In this document: in pieces, positions 44,114 through 52,182 of the stretch
Position numbering within the stretch: the first letter of the stretch is position 1
How the letters are laid out: the number at the start of each line of letters is the position of its first letter
From: HK1 sp965215295
GTDB lineage: Bacteria; Pseudomonadota; Gammaproteobacteria; HK1
DNA: 64,000 nucleotides
Assembly: GCA_965215295.1 (NCBI GenBank)
Contig: OZ244045.1
Location: forward strand, 1,488,001-1,552,000
Direction: 5' to 3'
Notes under the pieces: generated by a model
Databases searched by the model: none
Told to the model about the DNA's origin: nothing
The model's input: only the letters and a program-made list of their open reading frames with translations
Position numbers and translations under genes: made by a program

Positions 44114-44140
44114 CGCGGCGCGCCGCTCCGGCGCGCCGCG
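44114..44140 (+). terminator. Perfect 11-bp-stem hairpin between dctP and dctQ
   Basis: CGCGGCGCGCC (44114-44124), a 5-base loop and GGCGCGCCGCG (44130-44140) form a perfect stem 13 bp after the dctP stop. No T-run follows, so it is probably an attenuator or mRNA 3' stabiliser that lets the binding protein be made in excess over the membrane subunits, as is common in transporter operons. Confidence 0.65.
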
Positions 44141-44260
44141 TTCGCTCTGACGGCCACACCACCCGCGTCCATCCGGCGGATCGAGGCCCATGCGCCGCGT
44201 CCCTCACCCGGAACACGGCCCCGAACACGGCGCGAGCCGAGCCGTGAAGAGGAACCAGCC

Positions 44261-44824
44261 ATGCAGTGGTTGCTGAGACTCGCGCAAGCCATCGACGGCA
44301 TCCTCGGCGTGCTGGCGCGCATCGGCTCATGCGCCGCGTTCATTCTGGCGTTCGTCATCGTCTACGACGTGGTCACGCGCTACTTCGGCGTGCCGAAGCC
44401 GTTCGGGATCAACTCGACCCAGTTCCAGGAGTCGGAGTACTGGCTCCATACCTTCCTGTTCGCGCTGTGCATCGGCTACGCCTATACGCGGCAGGGCCAC
44501 GTGCGCATCGACCTGCTCCGCGACCGGCTCCCGCTCAGGCTGAAGTACCTGCTGGAGATCGCCGGCTGCCTGCTGTTCCTGTTCCCGTTCGCGTGCATGG
44601 CGGTCTACTACCACTTCAATTACGCCCAGGCGTCGTACCTCGAGGGCGAGGTTTCGAAGTCGGTGATCGGGATGAGCAACATCTGGATCCTGAAAGCCGT
44701 CCTGCCGGTGCTGTTCTCGCTCCTGGTGCTGGCGGGGATCTCGCAACTGATCAAGGCCGTCGCCGGGCTCGCCGGCAAGCTGCCGGAATCGATGGTCCAC
44801 GAGACGCTGGGCGGGGATCGCTGA
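44261..44824 (+). CDS. dctQ: TRAP transporter small membrane subunit DctQ
   Basis: A 187-residue protein with four hydrophobic helices, opening MQWLLRLAQAIDGILGVLAR, and the conserved YAYTRQGHVRIDLLRDRLP region of DctQ. It bridges the binding protein and the DctM channel. ATG 44261 has GAAGAGGAA upstream; the open frame extends back to 44111 but crosses the hairpin and is not conserved. Confidence 0.92.
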   Translation: MQWLLRLAQAIDGILGVLARIGSCAAFILAFVIVYDVVTRYFGVPKPFGINSTQFQESEYWLHTFLFALCIGYAYTRQGHVRIDLLRDRLPLRLKYLLEIAGCLLFLFPFACMAVYYHFNYAQASYLEGEVSKSVIGMSNIWILKAVLPVLFSLLVLAGISQLIKAVAGLAGKLPESMVHETLGGDR

Positions 44825-44825
44825 C

Positions 44826-46295
44826 GTGGCGCTCGAACACGCCCTGCCGCTGCTGATGTTCGCGGCCCTCGCGGTGTTCCTGTTCTCCGGCTACCCGGTG
44901 GCCTTCGTGCTCGGCGGGGTCGGCATGGCGTTCGCGCTGCTCGCCATCCTCATCGACCCGTTCCTGTTCGACTGGCCGCAGTTCGGCTCGGTGCCGTCGC
45001 GGGTGTTCGGCGGCATCGCCGAGAACCTGATCCTGACCGCGATCCCGATGTTCATCCTCATGGGCACGGTGCTCGAACGCTCGGGCACGGCCCGCGATCT
45101 GCTCAACTGCCTCCAGGTGCTGCTGCGGCGGGTGCCCGGGGGGCTTGCGCTCTCGGTCACCCTGCTCGGCACGATCATGGCCGCGACCACCGGCATCATC
45201 GGGGCGTCGGTGGTGATGATGACGCTGCTGGCGCTGCCGGTGATGCTGCACCGCGGCTACCACGTGCCCCTGGCGACCGGCACCATCGCGGCCTCCGGCA
45301 CGCTCGGCATCCTGATCCCCCCTTCCATCATGCTGGTCATCATGGCGGACCTGCTGGCCCGCTCGGTGGGCAACATGTTCGTGGCCGCGTTCTTCCCGGG
45401 CCTGCTGCTGTCGGGCCTGTACGTCGTCTACATCGTCACCCTGTGCCGCTTCAAGCCGGAGCTCGCGCCGATCCCGAGAGAGGACCTGGGACCCGACACC
45501 GGCTGGGGCGTCGCGAAGATGGTGCTGACGAGTTTCTTCCCGCCGATCCTGCTGATCTTCATGGTGCTCGGCTCCATCCTCTTCGGCTGGGCCACGCCGA
45601 CCGAGGCGGCGGGGGTGGGCGCGGCCGGCGCGATCCTGCTCGCGTTCCTCAACCTCGTCGTCCTGCCCCCGCTCGGTATCGTGCACCGCCCGGTCGGCGA
45701 CGACGCGGAAGAGTCGCGGGAGGGCATCGGCGGCGACCCCGCCGGCGGGCACCTCTCCCGTTTCGGCCGTGTGATGTGGGCTTCCGCGCAACGCGCGGCG
45801 ATGACCAACGCGATGCTGTTCGGCATCTTCATCGGCGCGACGGTCTTCTCCTACGTGTTCCGCTCCCTCGGGGGCGACGACATCGTCATCGGTCTCGTGG
45901 AGAGCCTCGGCTTCGGCTCCTGGGGCCTGCTGTTCCTGCTGATGGGGATCGTGTTCTTCCTCGGCTTCTTCTTCGACTGGATCGAGATCACGCTGATCGT
46001 GCTGCCGGTGTTCGCGCCGATCGTCTCCGCCTTCGACTTCGGCGACCACGTCGCGCAGCACGAGGTCGTGTACTGGTTCGCGATCCTGATGGCGGTCAAC
46101 CTCCAGACCTCGTTCCTGACCCCGCCGTTCGGCTTCGCGCTGTTCTACATGAAGGCGGTGGTGCCGGCCGGGGTGCGGATCCAGCAGATCTACGTGGGGA
46201 TCATCCCGTTCGTGCTCCTGCAGCTCATCGGGCTGTCCCTGGTCATGATGTTCCCGGACATCGCCCTGTGGCTGCCGAGGGTAATGCTGGACTGA
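44826..46295 (+). CDS. dctM: TRAP transporter large membrane subunit DctM
   Basis: A 489-residue membrane channel with about twelve helices. Typical regions are AENLILTAIPMFILMGTVLERSG, GIIGASVVMMTLLALPVML, GTLGILIPPSIMLVIMADL and the C-terminal QTSFLTPPFGFALFYMKAV. It has a hydrophilic insertion near residues 280-310 (HRPVGDDAEESREGIGG), longer than in standard DctM. It starts with GTG at 44826, one base after the dctQ stop. It drives sodium-coupled uptake of the DctP ligand. Confidence 0.94.
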   Translation: MALEHALPLLMFAALAVFLFSGYPVAFVLGGVGMAFALLAILIDPFLFDWPQFGSVPSRVFGGIAENLILTAIPMFILMGTVLERSGTARDLLNCLQVLLRRVPGGLALSVTLLGTIMAATTGIIGASVVMMTLLALPVMLHRGYHVPLATGTIAASGTLGILIPPSIMLVIMADLLARSVGNMFVAAFFPGLLLSGLYVVYIVTLCRFKPELAPIPREDLGPDTGWGVAKMVLTSFFPPILLIFMVLGSILFGWATPTEAAGVGAAGAILLAFLNLVVLPPLGIVHRPVGDDAEESREGIGGDPAGGHLSRFGRVMWASAQRAAMTNAMLFGIFIGATVFSYVFRSLGGDDIVIGLVESLGFGSWGLLFLLMGIVFFLGFFFDWIEITLIVLPVFAPIVSAFDFGDHVAQHEVVYWFAILMAVNLQTSFLTPPFGFALFYMKAVVPAGVRIQQIYVGIIPFVLLQLIGLSLVMMFPDIALWLPRVMLD

Positions 46296-46569
46296 GGCGT
46301 GCCGGCGTCGCGGCCCATCGACGCCGGGCATGGAAGCGCCGTGCGCCCGTCCATGAGCCTCCCGCTCCGGCGCCGGCCCGGAAACCCGTGCGGAGGCGTA
46401 CCGGTGTCGCGGCCCATCGACGCCGGGCATGAGAGTGCCGTGCGTCCGCCCATGGGCCTCCCGCTCCGGCGCCGGCCCGGAAACCCGTGCGCCGGGAGGG
46501 CTCGCCCCATGAGCGCGTACCTGCGCCCGCGAGCGGGTATGTGATGCCTGGGGGACGGGAGTTCGCCCG
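46294..46569. repeat. 99-bp tandem repeat followed by a 61-bp echo of the next gene's start
   Basis: Units beginning GAGGCGT at 46294 and 46393 are 99 bp apart and nearly identical (both include CGGCCCATCGACGCCGGGCATG). After them, ATGAGCGCGTACCTGCGCCC occurs at 46509 and again at 46570. The second is the true start of the FAD subunit gene. The first opens an 11-codon frame, MSAYLRPRAGM, then stop. Confidence 0.9.
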
Positions 46570-47448
46570 ATGAGCGCGTACCTGCGCCCGACGCGCCTGG
46601 ACGATGCGCTCGAACGCCTGGGCGAGCGCCCGCACCGGATTCTCGCGGGCGGCACCGACGTCTATCCGGCCGACGCCGCCGCAGCAGGCTGGGGAAGGCC
46701 GGGCATCGACCACCCGGACAGCGCGCCGATCCTGGACGTCAGCGCCCTCGACGCGCTCTCGGGGATCCGCCGCTTCCCGGACCGGGTCGAGATCGGCGCC
46801 CTGGCCACCTGGACCGAGGCGATCGGATCCGATCTGCCGGCGTGGTTCGACTGCGTGCGCCTCGCCGCCCGCGAGGTCGGCGGACGGCAGATCCAGAACC
46901 GCGGCACCCTCGCGGGCAACCTCTGCAACGCATCGCCCGCGGCGGACGGCGTGCCCGCGCTGCTCGTCCTGAACGCCCGGGTGCGGCTGGAGCGCCGCGG
47001 CGGCTCCCGGGAAGTCGCGCTCGAAGCGTTCATCACCGGCAACCGCCGGACCTGCCTGCGTCCCGGCGAGCTGATGACCGCGATCGTCATCCCCTGCCCC
47101 GCCGCCGGCGCGCGCTCCACGTTCCTCAAGCTCGGCGCCCGGCGCTACCTCGTGATCTCCATCGCGATGGTGGCGGCCTGCCTGGAGATCGAGAGCGGGC
47201 GTATCCGCGATGCCCGCGTTGCCGTCGGCGCATGTTCGGAGACCGCCCGGCGCCTCACCGGACTGGAAGCGCGCCTGGAGGGCGCACCCGCGTCCGAAGC
47301 GCCGGGCATGGCGCGGGACGAGGACTTCGCGCCGCTCGCTCCCCTCGACGACGTGCGTGGGTCCGCGGCGTACCGCCGGCACGGCGCGCGCGTGCTGGTG
47401 CGGCGGGCGCTCGACTCGCTGGCCCGCGGGGACGATACGAAGAGATGA
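46570..47448 (+). CDS. Molybdenum hydroxylase FAD-binding subunit (CoxM/XdhA-FAD family)
   Basis: A 292-residue subunit with the FAD-binding site ILAGGTDVYP, a second loop GTLAGNLCNASPAADGVPALLVL, and the C-terminal CO dehydrogenase flavoprotein domain (RDARVAVGACSETARRL). It passes electrons from the Fe-S clusters of the partner subunit encoded downstream. The ATG at 46570 is the second of two identical start contexts. It lies at the head of the cluster after the TRAP genes and may oxidise the imported heterocycle. Confidence 0.9.
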   Translation: MSAYLRPTRLDDALERLGERPHRILAGGTDVYPADAAAAGWGRPGIDHPDSAPILDVSALDALSGIRRFPDRVEIGALATWTEAIGSDLPAWFDCVRLAAREVGGRQIQNRGTLAGNLCNASPAADGVPALLVLNARVRLERRGGSREVALEAFITGNRRTCLRPGELMTAIVIPCPAAGARSTFLKLGARRYLVISIAMVAACLEIESGRIRDARVAVGACSETARRLTGLEARLEGAPASEAPGMARDEDFAPLAPLDDVRGSAAYRRHGARVLVRRALDSLARGDDTKR

Positions 47449-47543
47449 CCGGAGCGGCGGCCGGGACGATGGGCGGGTGCCGGGTCCCACCGCGGTCCGC
47501 CCGAACACGGAGAGACGACCGGAGCGGAGACCGGGGCGATGAA
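47444..47543. repeat. About 66-bp imperfect direct repeat before the fused hydroxylase gene
   Basis: AGAGATGACCGGAGCGG near 47446 recurs as AGAGACGACCGGAGCGG near 47512, each followed by a GGGACGATG/GGGGCGATG. The first copy contains the stop of the FAD subunit (ATGA) and the second lies just before the ATG of the next gene at 47544. Confidence 0.7.
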
Positions 47544-50459
47544 ATGAACGGCGCCCATCGCTTTCGCGTGAACGGCCGGGCGGTCGAGGTCGGGGCGGCG
47601 CCCGCGACGCGGCTCGCGAGCGCGCTGCGCGACCATCTCGGGCTGACCGGGACCAAGGTCGGCTGCGACGCGGGGGACTGCGGCGCGTGCACGGTACTGC
47701 TCGACGGCGAGCAGGTCTGCGCCTGCCTGGTGCCTCTGGGCCAGGTGCGGGGCCGCTCGGTCACCACCGTCGAGGGACTGGCCGCCGACGGCCGGCTGAC
47801 CCCGCTTCAACGATCGTTCCACGAGCATGGCGCGGCGCAGTGCGGGATCTGCACGCCGGGCATGCTGATGGCGGCGAGCACGCTGCTCGGTCGTTCGCGG
47901 GCTCCGACCGAGCCGGAGGTGCTCGATGCGCTCGGCGGCGTGCTGTGCCGGTGCACCGGCTACCGGAAGATCGTGCAGGCGGTGCTCGCGGCGGTGGACC
48001 CGGCGGCGAGTCCGGCGATGAATCTGGGGGCGGTCCCGGCAGCGAATCCGGAGACGGATCCGGTGGTGAACCCGATGGCGGATCCGGCGGCGAACCCGGC
48101 GCCGTCCGCTCCGCCGGAGGGGCCTCCGTCGCCGTCTTCCGGCCACGGTCGAGGGAGAGCGGGTCTCGCCGCGCGGGACTCGGGCGCGATGCGATACGTA
48201 GGCCGCCGGCTGCCCGACGTGGACGGGATCGGGAAGGTCACGGGCCGTGCGGTCTTCGGGGCGGACGACGCGCCGGACGGCGCGCTCCTGCTGCGGGTGG
48301 TGCGCTCCCCGTATGCGCACGCGCGCTTCGCGCTCGGCGACCGCACCGCCCTCCACCGGCGCTACCCGGGGCTCGCCCGCGTCTTCACCGCCGCCGACGT
48401 CCCGGGCGTGAACGGCTTCGGCATCTACCCGGACGTCAAGGATCAGCCGGTGCTCGCCCCCGGCGTCGCGCGCTACCGCGGGGAGGCGGTGGCGGCGCTG
48501 GCCGGGGACGAGGCCACGCTGGCCCGGATCACCGACGACCAGCTTCCCATCGACTGGGAACCGCTCCCGGCGATCGAGGACCCGCGCGACGCGGTCGCAC
48601 CGGCCGCCGCGGCCGTCCAGGCGGCCCACCCGGACAACGTGCTCACCCGCGGGCGGGTACGTGCCGGGGAGGTGCCCTCGGCCGGCACCGGCGGACTGGT
48701 CGAGGCGGAAGGAGAGTTCGAGACCCCCTTTGTCGAGCACGCCTACATCGAGCCGGAGGCCGGATACGCCCGCCGCATCGAAGGGGGCCGCATCGAGGTG
48801 TCCGCGTGCACCCAGACGCCCTACATGGACCGGGACGAGGTGGCGAACGTGCTCGGCATCGAGCCTGGGCGGGTGCGGGTCCGCCCCTCGGCCTGCGGCG
48901 GCGGCTTCGGCGGCAAGCTCGACCAGTCCGTCCAGCCCCTGGTGGCGCTGGCCGCGTGGGTGCTCGCAACGCCGGTGCGCTGCGTCTACACCCGCACCGA
49001 GTCGATGACCGCGACCACCAAGCGGCACCCGTCGCGCATGCGCGCCCGCGCGGTGGCCGACCCCGGCGGGCGCCTGCTCGGATACGAGTTCGACGGCGAC
49101 TTCGACACCGGCGCGTACGCCTCCTGGGGCCCCACCGTGGCCGGACGGGTCCCGGTGCACTGCATGGGTCCGTACCGGGTGCCGAACGTGCGGGCGGACT
49201 CGCGCGCGATCCTGACCCACTCGCCGCCGGCGGGCGCGTTCCGCGGATTCGGGGTGCCGCAGGCCGCGATCGCGCACGAGACCCTCATCGACGAGCTGGC
49301 CGTCGCCCTGCGCCTCGACCCGCTGGAGTTCAGGCGCCGCAACGCGCTGCGGGCCGGAGACCGTACCGCCACCGGCCAGGTGCTGGAGGCGAGCGTGGGG
49401 CTCGTCGCGTGCCTGGATGCGCTGCGCCCGCACTGGAAGGCGCTGCGCGAGGAGGCCGACGCCTTCAACGACTCGGGCGCCGCGCACCCCCGGCGGCGCG
49501 GCGCCGGGGTCGCGTGCATGTGGTACGGCTGCGGCAACACCTCGATGTCGAACCCGTCCTCGATGCGCGTGACCCTGTCCCGGGACGGGCGCGTGGTGTT
49601 CCGCAACGGCGTGCAGGACATCGGGCAGGGCTCTTCGACCGTCATGCTCCAGATCATGGCCGAAGCGCTGGGCCTGCCCATCGAGCGGATCGACATGGTG
49701 GTCTCCGACACCGACCTCACCGAGGACGCGGGGAAGTCGTCGGCCTCGCGCCAGACTTTCGTCTCCGGCCGCGCCGCCCGGATTGCGGGCGCGGCGCTGC
49801 GTGCGAAGATCCTCGCGCTGGTCAACGCCGGTGGAGACGCCATGCTTCGCCTCGACGGCAACGTGCTGCGGATCACCGACCGCAACGGCGGCGGGCATTC
49901 CGTGGCGCTCGATCGTCTGCCCGTCGTCGGCGACCCGGACATCGTCCTGGAAGGCCGGGGCGTGTTCGACCCCCCGACCACCCGCCTCGACGAGAACGGC
50001 CAGGGGATCCCGTACGCGACCTACGGGTTCGCGGCGCAAGTGGCGGGCGTGGAGGTCGACCTGGAGCTGGGCACGGTGACGCCGACTCGCATCGTCGCCG
50101 CGCACGACGTCGGGGCGGCGGTGAACCCGACCCTCGTCGAGGGCCAGATCGAGGGCGGCATCGCCCAGGGGATCGGGCTCGCCCTCATGGAGGAGTACGT
50201 GCCCGGGCGCACCGAGAACCTCCACGACTACCTGTTCCCCACCATCGGCGACATCCCGGAGATCGAGTGCCTGCTGGTGGAAGACCCGGAACCGCTCGGC
50301 CCGTACGGCGCGAAAGGGATAGGCGAGCCCGCGCTCATTCCGACCGCGCCCGCCATCCTGAACGCGGTGCACCACGCGGCCGGCGTTCGCCTGCGTCGAC
50401 TGCCGATCCTCCCGCATCGGGTCCGCGAAGCCATCGAGGAGAGGGGCGGTGATGGCTGA
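47544..50459 (+). CDS. Molybdenum hydroxylase, fused [2Fe-2S] and molybdopterin subunits
   Basis: A 971-residue fusion. Residues 1-150 form the 2Fe-2S subunit: plant-type cluster at C41, C46, C49 and C61 (GCDAGDCGACTVLLDGEQVCAC), second cluster in QCGICTPGM and CRCTGYRK. A linker of about 60 residues rich in Asn-Pro repeats (AANPETDPVVNPMADPAANP) follows. The rest is the molybdopterin subunit, with PVRCVYTRTESM, GAFRGFGVPQA and YGAKGIGEPALIPTAPAILNAV. Xanthine-dehydrogenase relatives of this shape oxidise purines, nicotinate or other heterocycles; the substrate cannot be read directly. The 6-hydroxynicotinate reductase homologue next door favours a nicotinate-like compound. Confidence 0.9.
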   Translation: MNGAHRFRVNGRAVEVGAAPATRLASALRDHLGLTGTKVGCDAGDCGACTVLLDGEQVCACLVPLGQVRGRSVTTVEGLAADGRLTPLQRSFHEHGAAQCGICTPGMLMAASTLLGRSRAPTEPEVLDALGGVLCRCTGYRKIVQAVLAAVDPAASPAMNLGAVPAANPETDPVVNPMADPAANPAPSAPPEGPPSPSSGHGRGRAGLAARDSGAMRYVGRRLPDVDGIGKVTGRAVFGADDAPDGALLLRVVRSPYAHARFALGDRTALHRRYPGLARVFTAADVPGVNGFGIYPDVKDQPVLAPGVARYRGEAVAALAGDEATLARITDDQLPIDWEPLPAIEDPRDAVAPAAAAVQAAHPDNVLTRGRVRAGEVPSAGTGGLVEAEGEFETPFVEHAYIEPEAGYARRIEGGRIEVSACTQTPYMDRDEVANVLGIEPGRVRVRPSACGGGFGGKLDQSVQPLVALAAWVLATPVRCVYTRTESMTATTKRHPSRMRARAVADPGGRLLGYEFDGDFDTGAYASWGPTVAGRVPVHCMGPYRVPNVRADSRAILTHSPPAGAFRGFGVPQAAIAHETLIDELAVALRLDPLEFRRRNALRAGDRTATGQVLEASVGLVACLDALRPHWKALREEADAFNDSGAAHPRRRGAGVACMWYGCGNTSMSNPSSMRVTLSRDGRVVFRNGVQDIGQGSSTVMLQIMAEALGLPIERIDMVVSDTDLTEDAGKSSASRQTFVSGRAARIAGAALRAKILALVNAGGDAMLRLDGNVLRITDRNGGGHSVALDRLPVVGDPDIVLEGRGVFDPPTTRLDENGQGIPYATYGFAAQVAGVEVDLELGTVTPTRIVAAHDVGAAVNPTLVEGQIEGGIAQGIGLALMEEYVPGRTENLHDYLFPTIGDIPEIECLLVEDPEPLGPYGAKGIGEPALIPTAPAILNAVHHAAGVRLRRLPILPHRVREAIEERGGDG

Positions 50460-50584
50460 CTCCGACCGCGCCCGCCATCCTGAACGCAGCGCACACATGG
50501 CCGGCGTTCGCCTGCGTCGATTGCCGATCCTCCCGCATCGGGTCCGCGAAGCCCTCGAGGCGAGGGGCGGCGATGACTGAAACC
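50341..50584. repeat. 122-bp tandem repeat of the hydroxylase 3' end, still coding
   Basis: CGACCGCGCCCGCCATCCTG occurs at 50341 and 50463, and the following 120 bp are almost the same. The first unit is the true C-terminus (GVRLRRLPILPHRVREAIEE). The second encodes GVRLRRLPILPHRVREALEA within a 42-codon frame that starts at ATG 50451 and overlaps the start of the next gene. Third-position-type differences keep the protein sequence largely the same. Confidence 0.92.
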
Positions 50585-52096
50585 CCGACCACCGGGCGCA
50601 CCGACCGCACCGAGAAGCTCGGCGCCCGCGAGGGGTCCGGGATCGTGCGCTGCGACGCCTGCCCGATCCTGTGCCGCATCAAGCCCGGGAAGATCGGCGC
50701 CTGCGATCGCTACGCCAACGAGAACGGCGAGCTGGTGCGCACCGACCCGCTGGTGCTGACCGAGCGGGCGCTGCGGGCGGGGGCTCCGGTGGTGCCGTTC
50801 GCGGGCGGGACGCCAGCCGACCGGGACGGCGGGGCCTTCACCAGCGAGCGCACCTTCGTCACCGGCATCGGCTCCGGCACCACCTACCCCGACTACAAGC
50901 CGGCCCCCTTCATCGTCGCCGCCGAGTACGAAGGCGTGGACACCGTGACAGTGGTCTCCGAGGGCATCTTCTCCTACTGCGGCGTGAAGGTGAAAATCGA
51001 CACCGACCGCTACCTCGGCCCGGAGTGTGCGGCCATCCGCGCCGAGGGCGAGCCGGTGGGGCACGTCACCACCGCCGAGTACGGCTCGCAGATGCTCTCC
51101 ATCGGCGGGGTGAACCAGCTCACCGGCGGCACCCGCAGGGCGGGCCGGATCACCTGCGAGACCCTGCTCGCCCTGTGCAACCGCGAGGCGGTGGAGCTCG
51201 CCATCGACGGCGGCGGCACGGTGGTGGCGCAGGCCGGGCGCGCCCCGGTGGTGAACGGGGTCGAGGAGCAGCGCATGCGGGCCGGCTGCGGCTCGGCCAC
51301 CATCGGCATGTTCGCGCGGCAGTGGTACGGCCACGTGGACGAAGTGATCGTGGTCGACGACCACATCACCGGCGTGCTGACCGAGCACCAGGCCGGGGTG
51401 TGCCTCGGGATGCCGCGGGCCGGGGTCAGGGTGCGCGGGCGGAAATCGACCCCGGGGCGCTATTTCCAGGTGGCGGGCCCCGGCACCGGCTGGGGCGGCA
51501 CCGACATCACCGACCCGCTCACCATGATCCGCGACATCGACCGGTCGGTGGCGTGGCCGGGGATGCGGGTGCTGCTGACCACCACCACCGGCGAGGACAG
51601 CCTCTACTGCGTCCTCGACGAGGACCGGCAGACCCTGCGGCCGGCCCCGATCCCCGATCCGGTGCGCCGGGTGGTCGATCGCATCGGGGAGAACTGCGAG
51701 CCGTCGCTCTGCTCGGTGCTGTTCATGGCGGGCGCGGGCGGATCGCTGCGGTCCGGCGTCACCGAAAACCCCGTCCTGCTGACCGATTCCATCAAGTCCG
51801 CCACCACGCGGGTCACCATGGGCGGCGCACCCGTCTACGTCTGGCCCGGCGGCGGCATCACCCTCCTCGTCGACGTGGCCCGCCTGCCCGCCAACGCGTT
51901 CGGCTACGTGCCGACCCCGGCGATCGTGGCGCCCATCGAGTTCACCCTCCCGATCGACGACTACGAGGCGCTCGGCGGGCACCTCGACCAGGCGATCCCG
52001 CTGTCGGAGATCCTCGCGGAGACCGGCGGCGAGGTGGACGTGCGCGCCTGGGACGGCTCGAACCCGTGGCCGTGGAAGCCGACGGGACGGCGCTGA
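50573..52096 (+). CDS. 6-hydroxynicotinate reductase-like protein
   Basis: A 507-residue protein whose N-terminus has the cysteine-rich CDACPILCRIKPGKIGACDRYANENGELVRTDPLVL, the signature of annotated 6-hydroxynicotinate reductases, which reduce 6-hydroxynicotinate to 6-oxo-1,4,5,6-tetrahydronicotinate with reduced ferredoxin. Later parts include GIGSGTTYPDYKPAPFIVAAEYEGVD, LFMAGAGGSLRSGVTENP and a C-terminal TPAIVAPIEFTLP. The role in aerobes is less well established. Gene context (molybdenum hydroxylase upstream, lactam hydrolase genes and nicotinamidase downstream) agrees with it. The ATG at 50573 overlaps the echo repeat. Confidence 0.78.
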   Translation: MTETPTTGRTDRTEKLGAREGSGIVRCDACPILCRIKPGKIGACDRYANENGELVRTDPLVLTERALRAGAPVVPFAGGTPADRDGGAFTSERTFVTGIGSGTTYPDYKPAPFIVAAEYEGVDTVTVVSEGIFSYCGVKVKIDTDRYLGPECAAIRAEGEPVGHVTTAEYGSQMLSIGGVNQLTGGTRRAGRITCETLLALCNREAVELAIDGGGTVVAQAGRAPVVNGVEEQRMRAGCGSATIGMFARQWYGHVDEVIVVDDHITGVLTEHQAGVCLGMPRAGVRVRGRKSTPGRYFQVAGPGTGWGGTDITDPLTMIRDIDRSVAWPGMRVLLTTTTGEDSLYCVLDEDRQTLRPAPIPDPVRRVVDRIGENCEPSLCSVLFMAGAGGSLRSGVTENPVLLTDSIKSATTRVTMGGAPVYVWPGGGITLLVDVARLPANAFGYVPTPAIVAPIEFTLPIDDYEALGGHLDQAIPLSEILAETGGEVDVRAWDGSNPWPWKPTGRR

Positions 52097-52182
52097 GCCC
52101 GCGCGCCGCCCCGGACCCGGCGACCCCGGACCGCGCCGAGAACGACTCGCCCGCCATCTCGCGTCGCAGGCACCCGTCCGTC

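Noticed and set aside
44751..50498. Long open frames antisense to the TRAP and molybdenum hydroxylase genes (634 and 1117 codons)
   Set aside because: They are shadow frames of high-GC coding DNA: rich in Arg, Gly, Ala and His, with no domain, and opposite to genes with clear catalytic motifs.
50573..52096. Cyanuric acid hydrolase/barbiturase
   Set aside because: Considered because of the purine context and the word ring-opening. The N-terminal CDACPILC...GACDRY motif and length instead fit 6-hydroxynicotinate reductase homologues.
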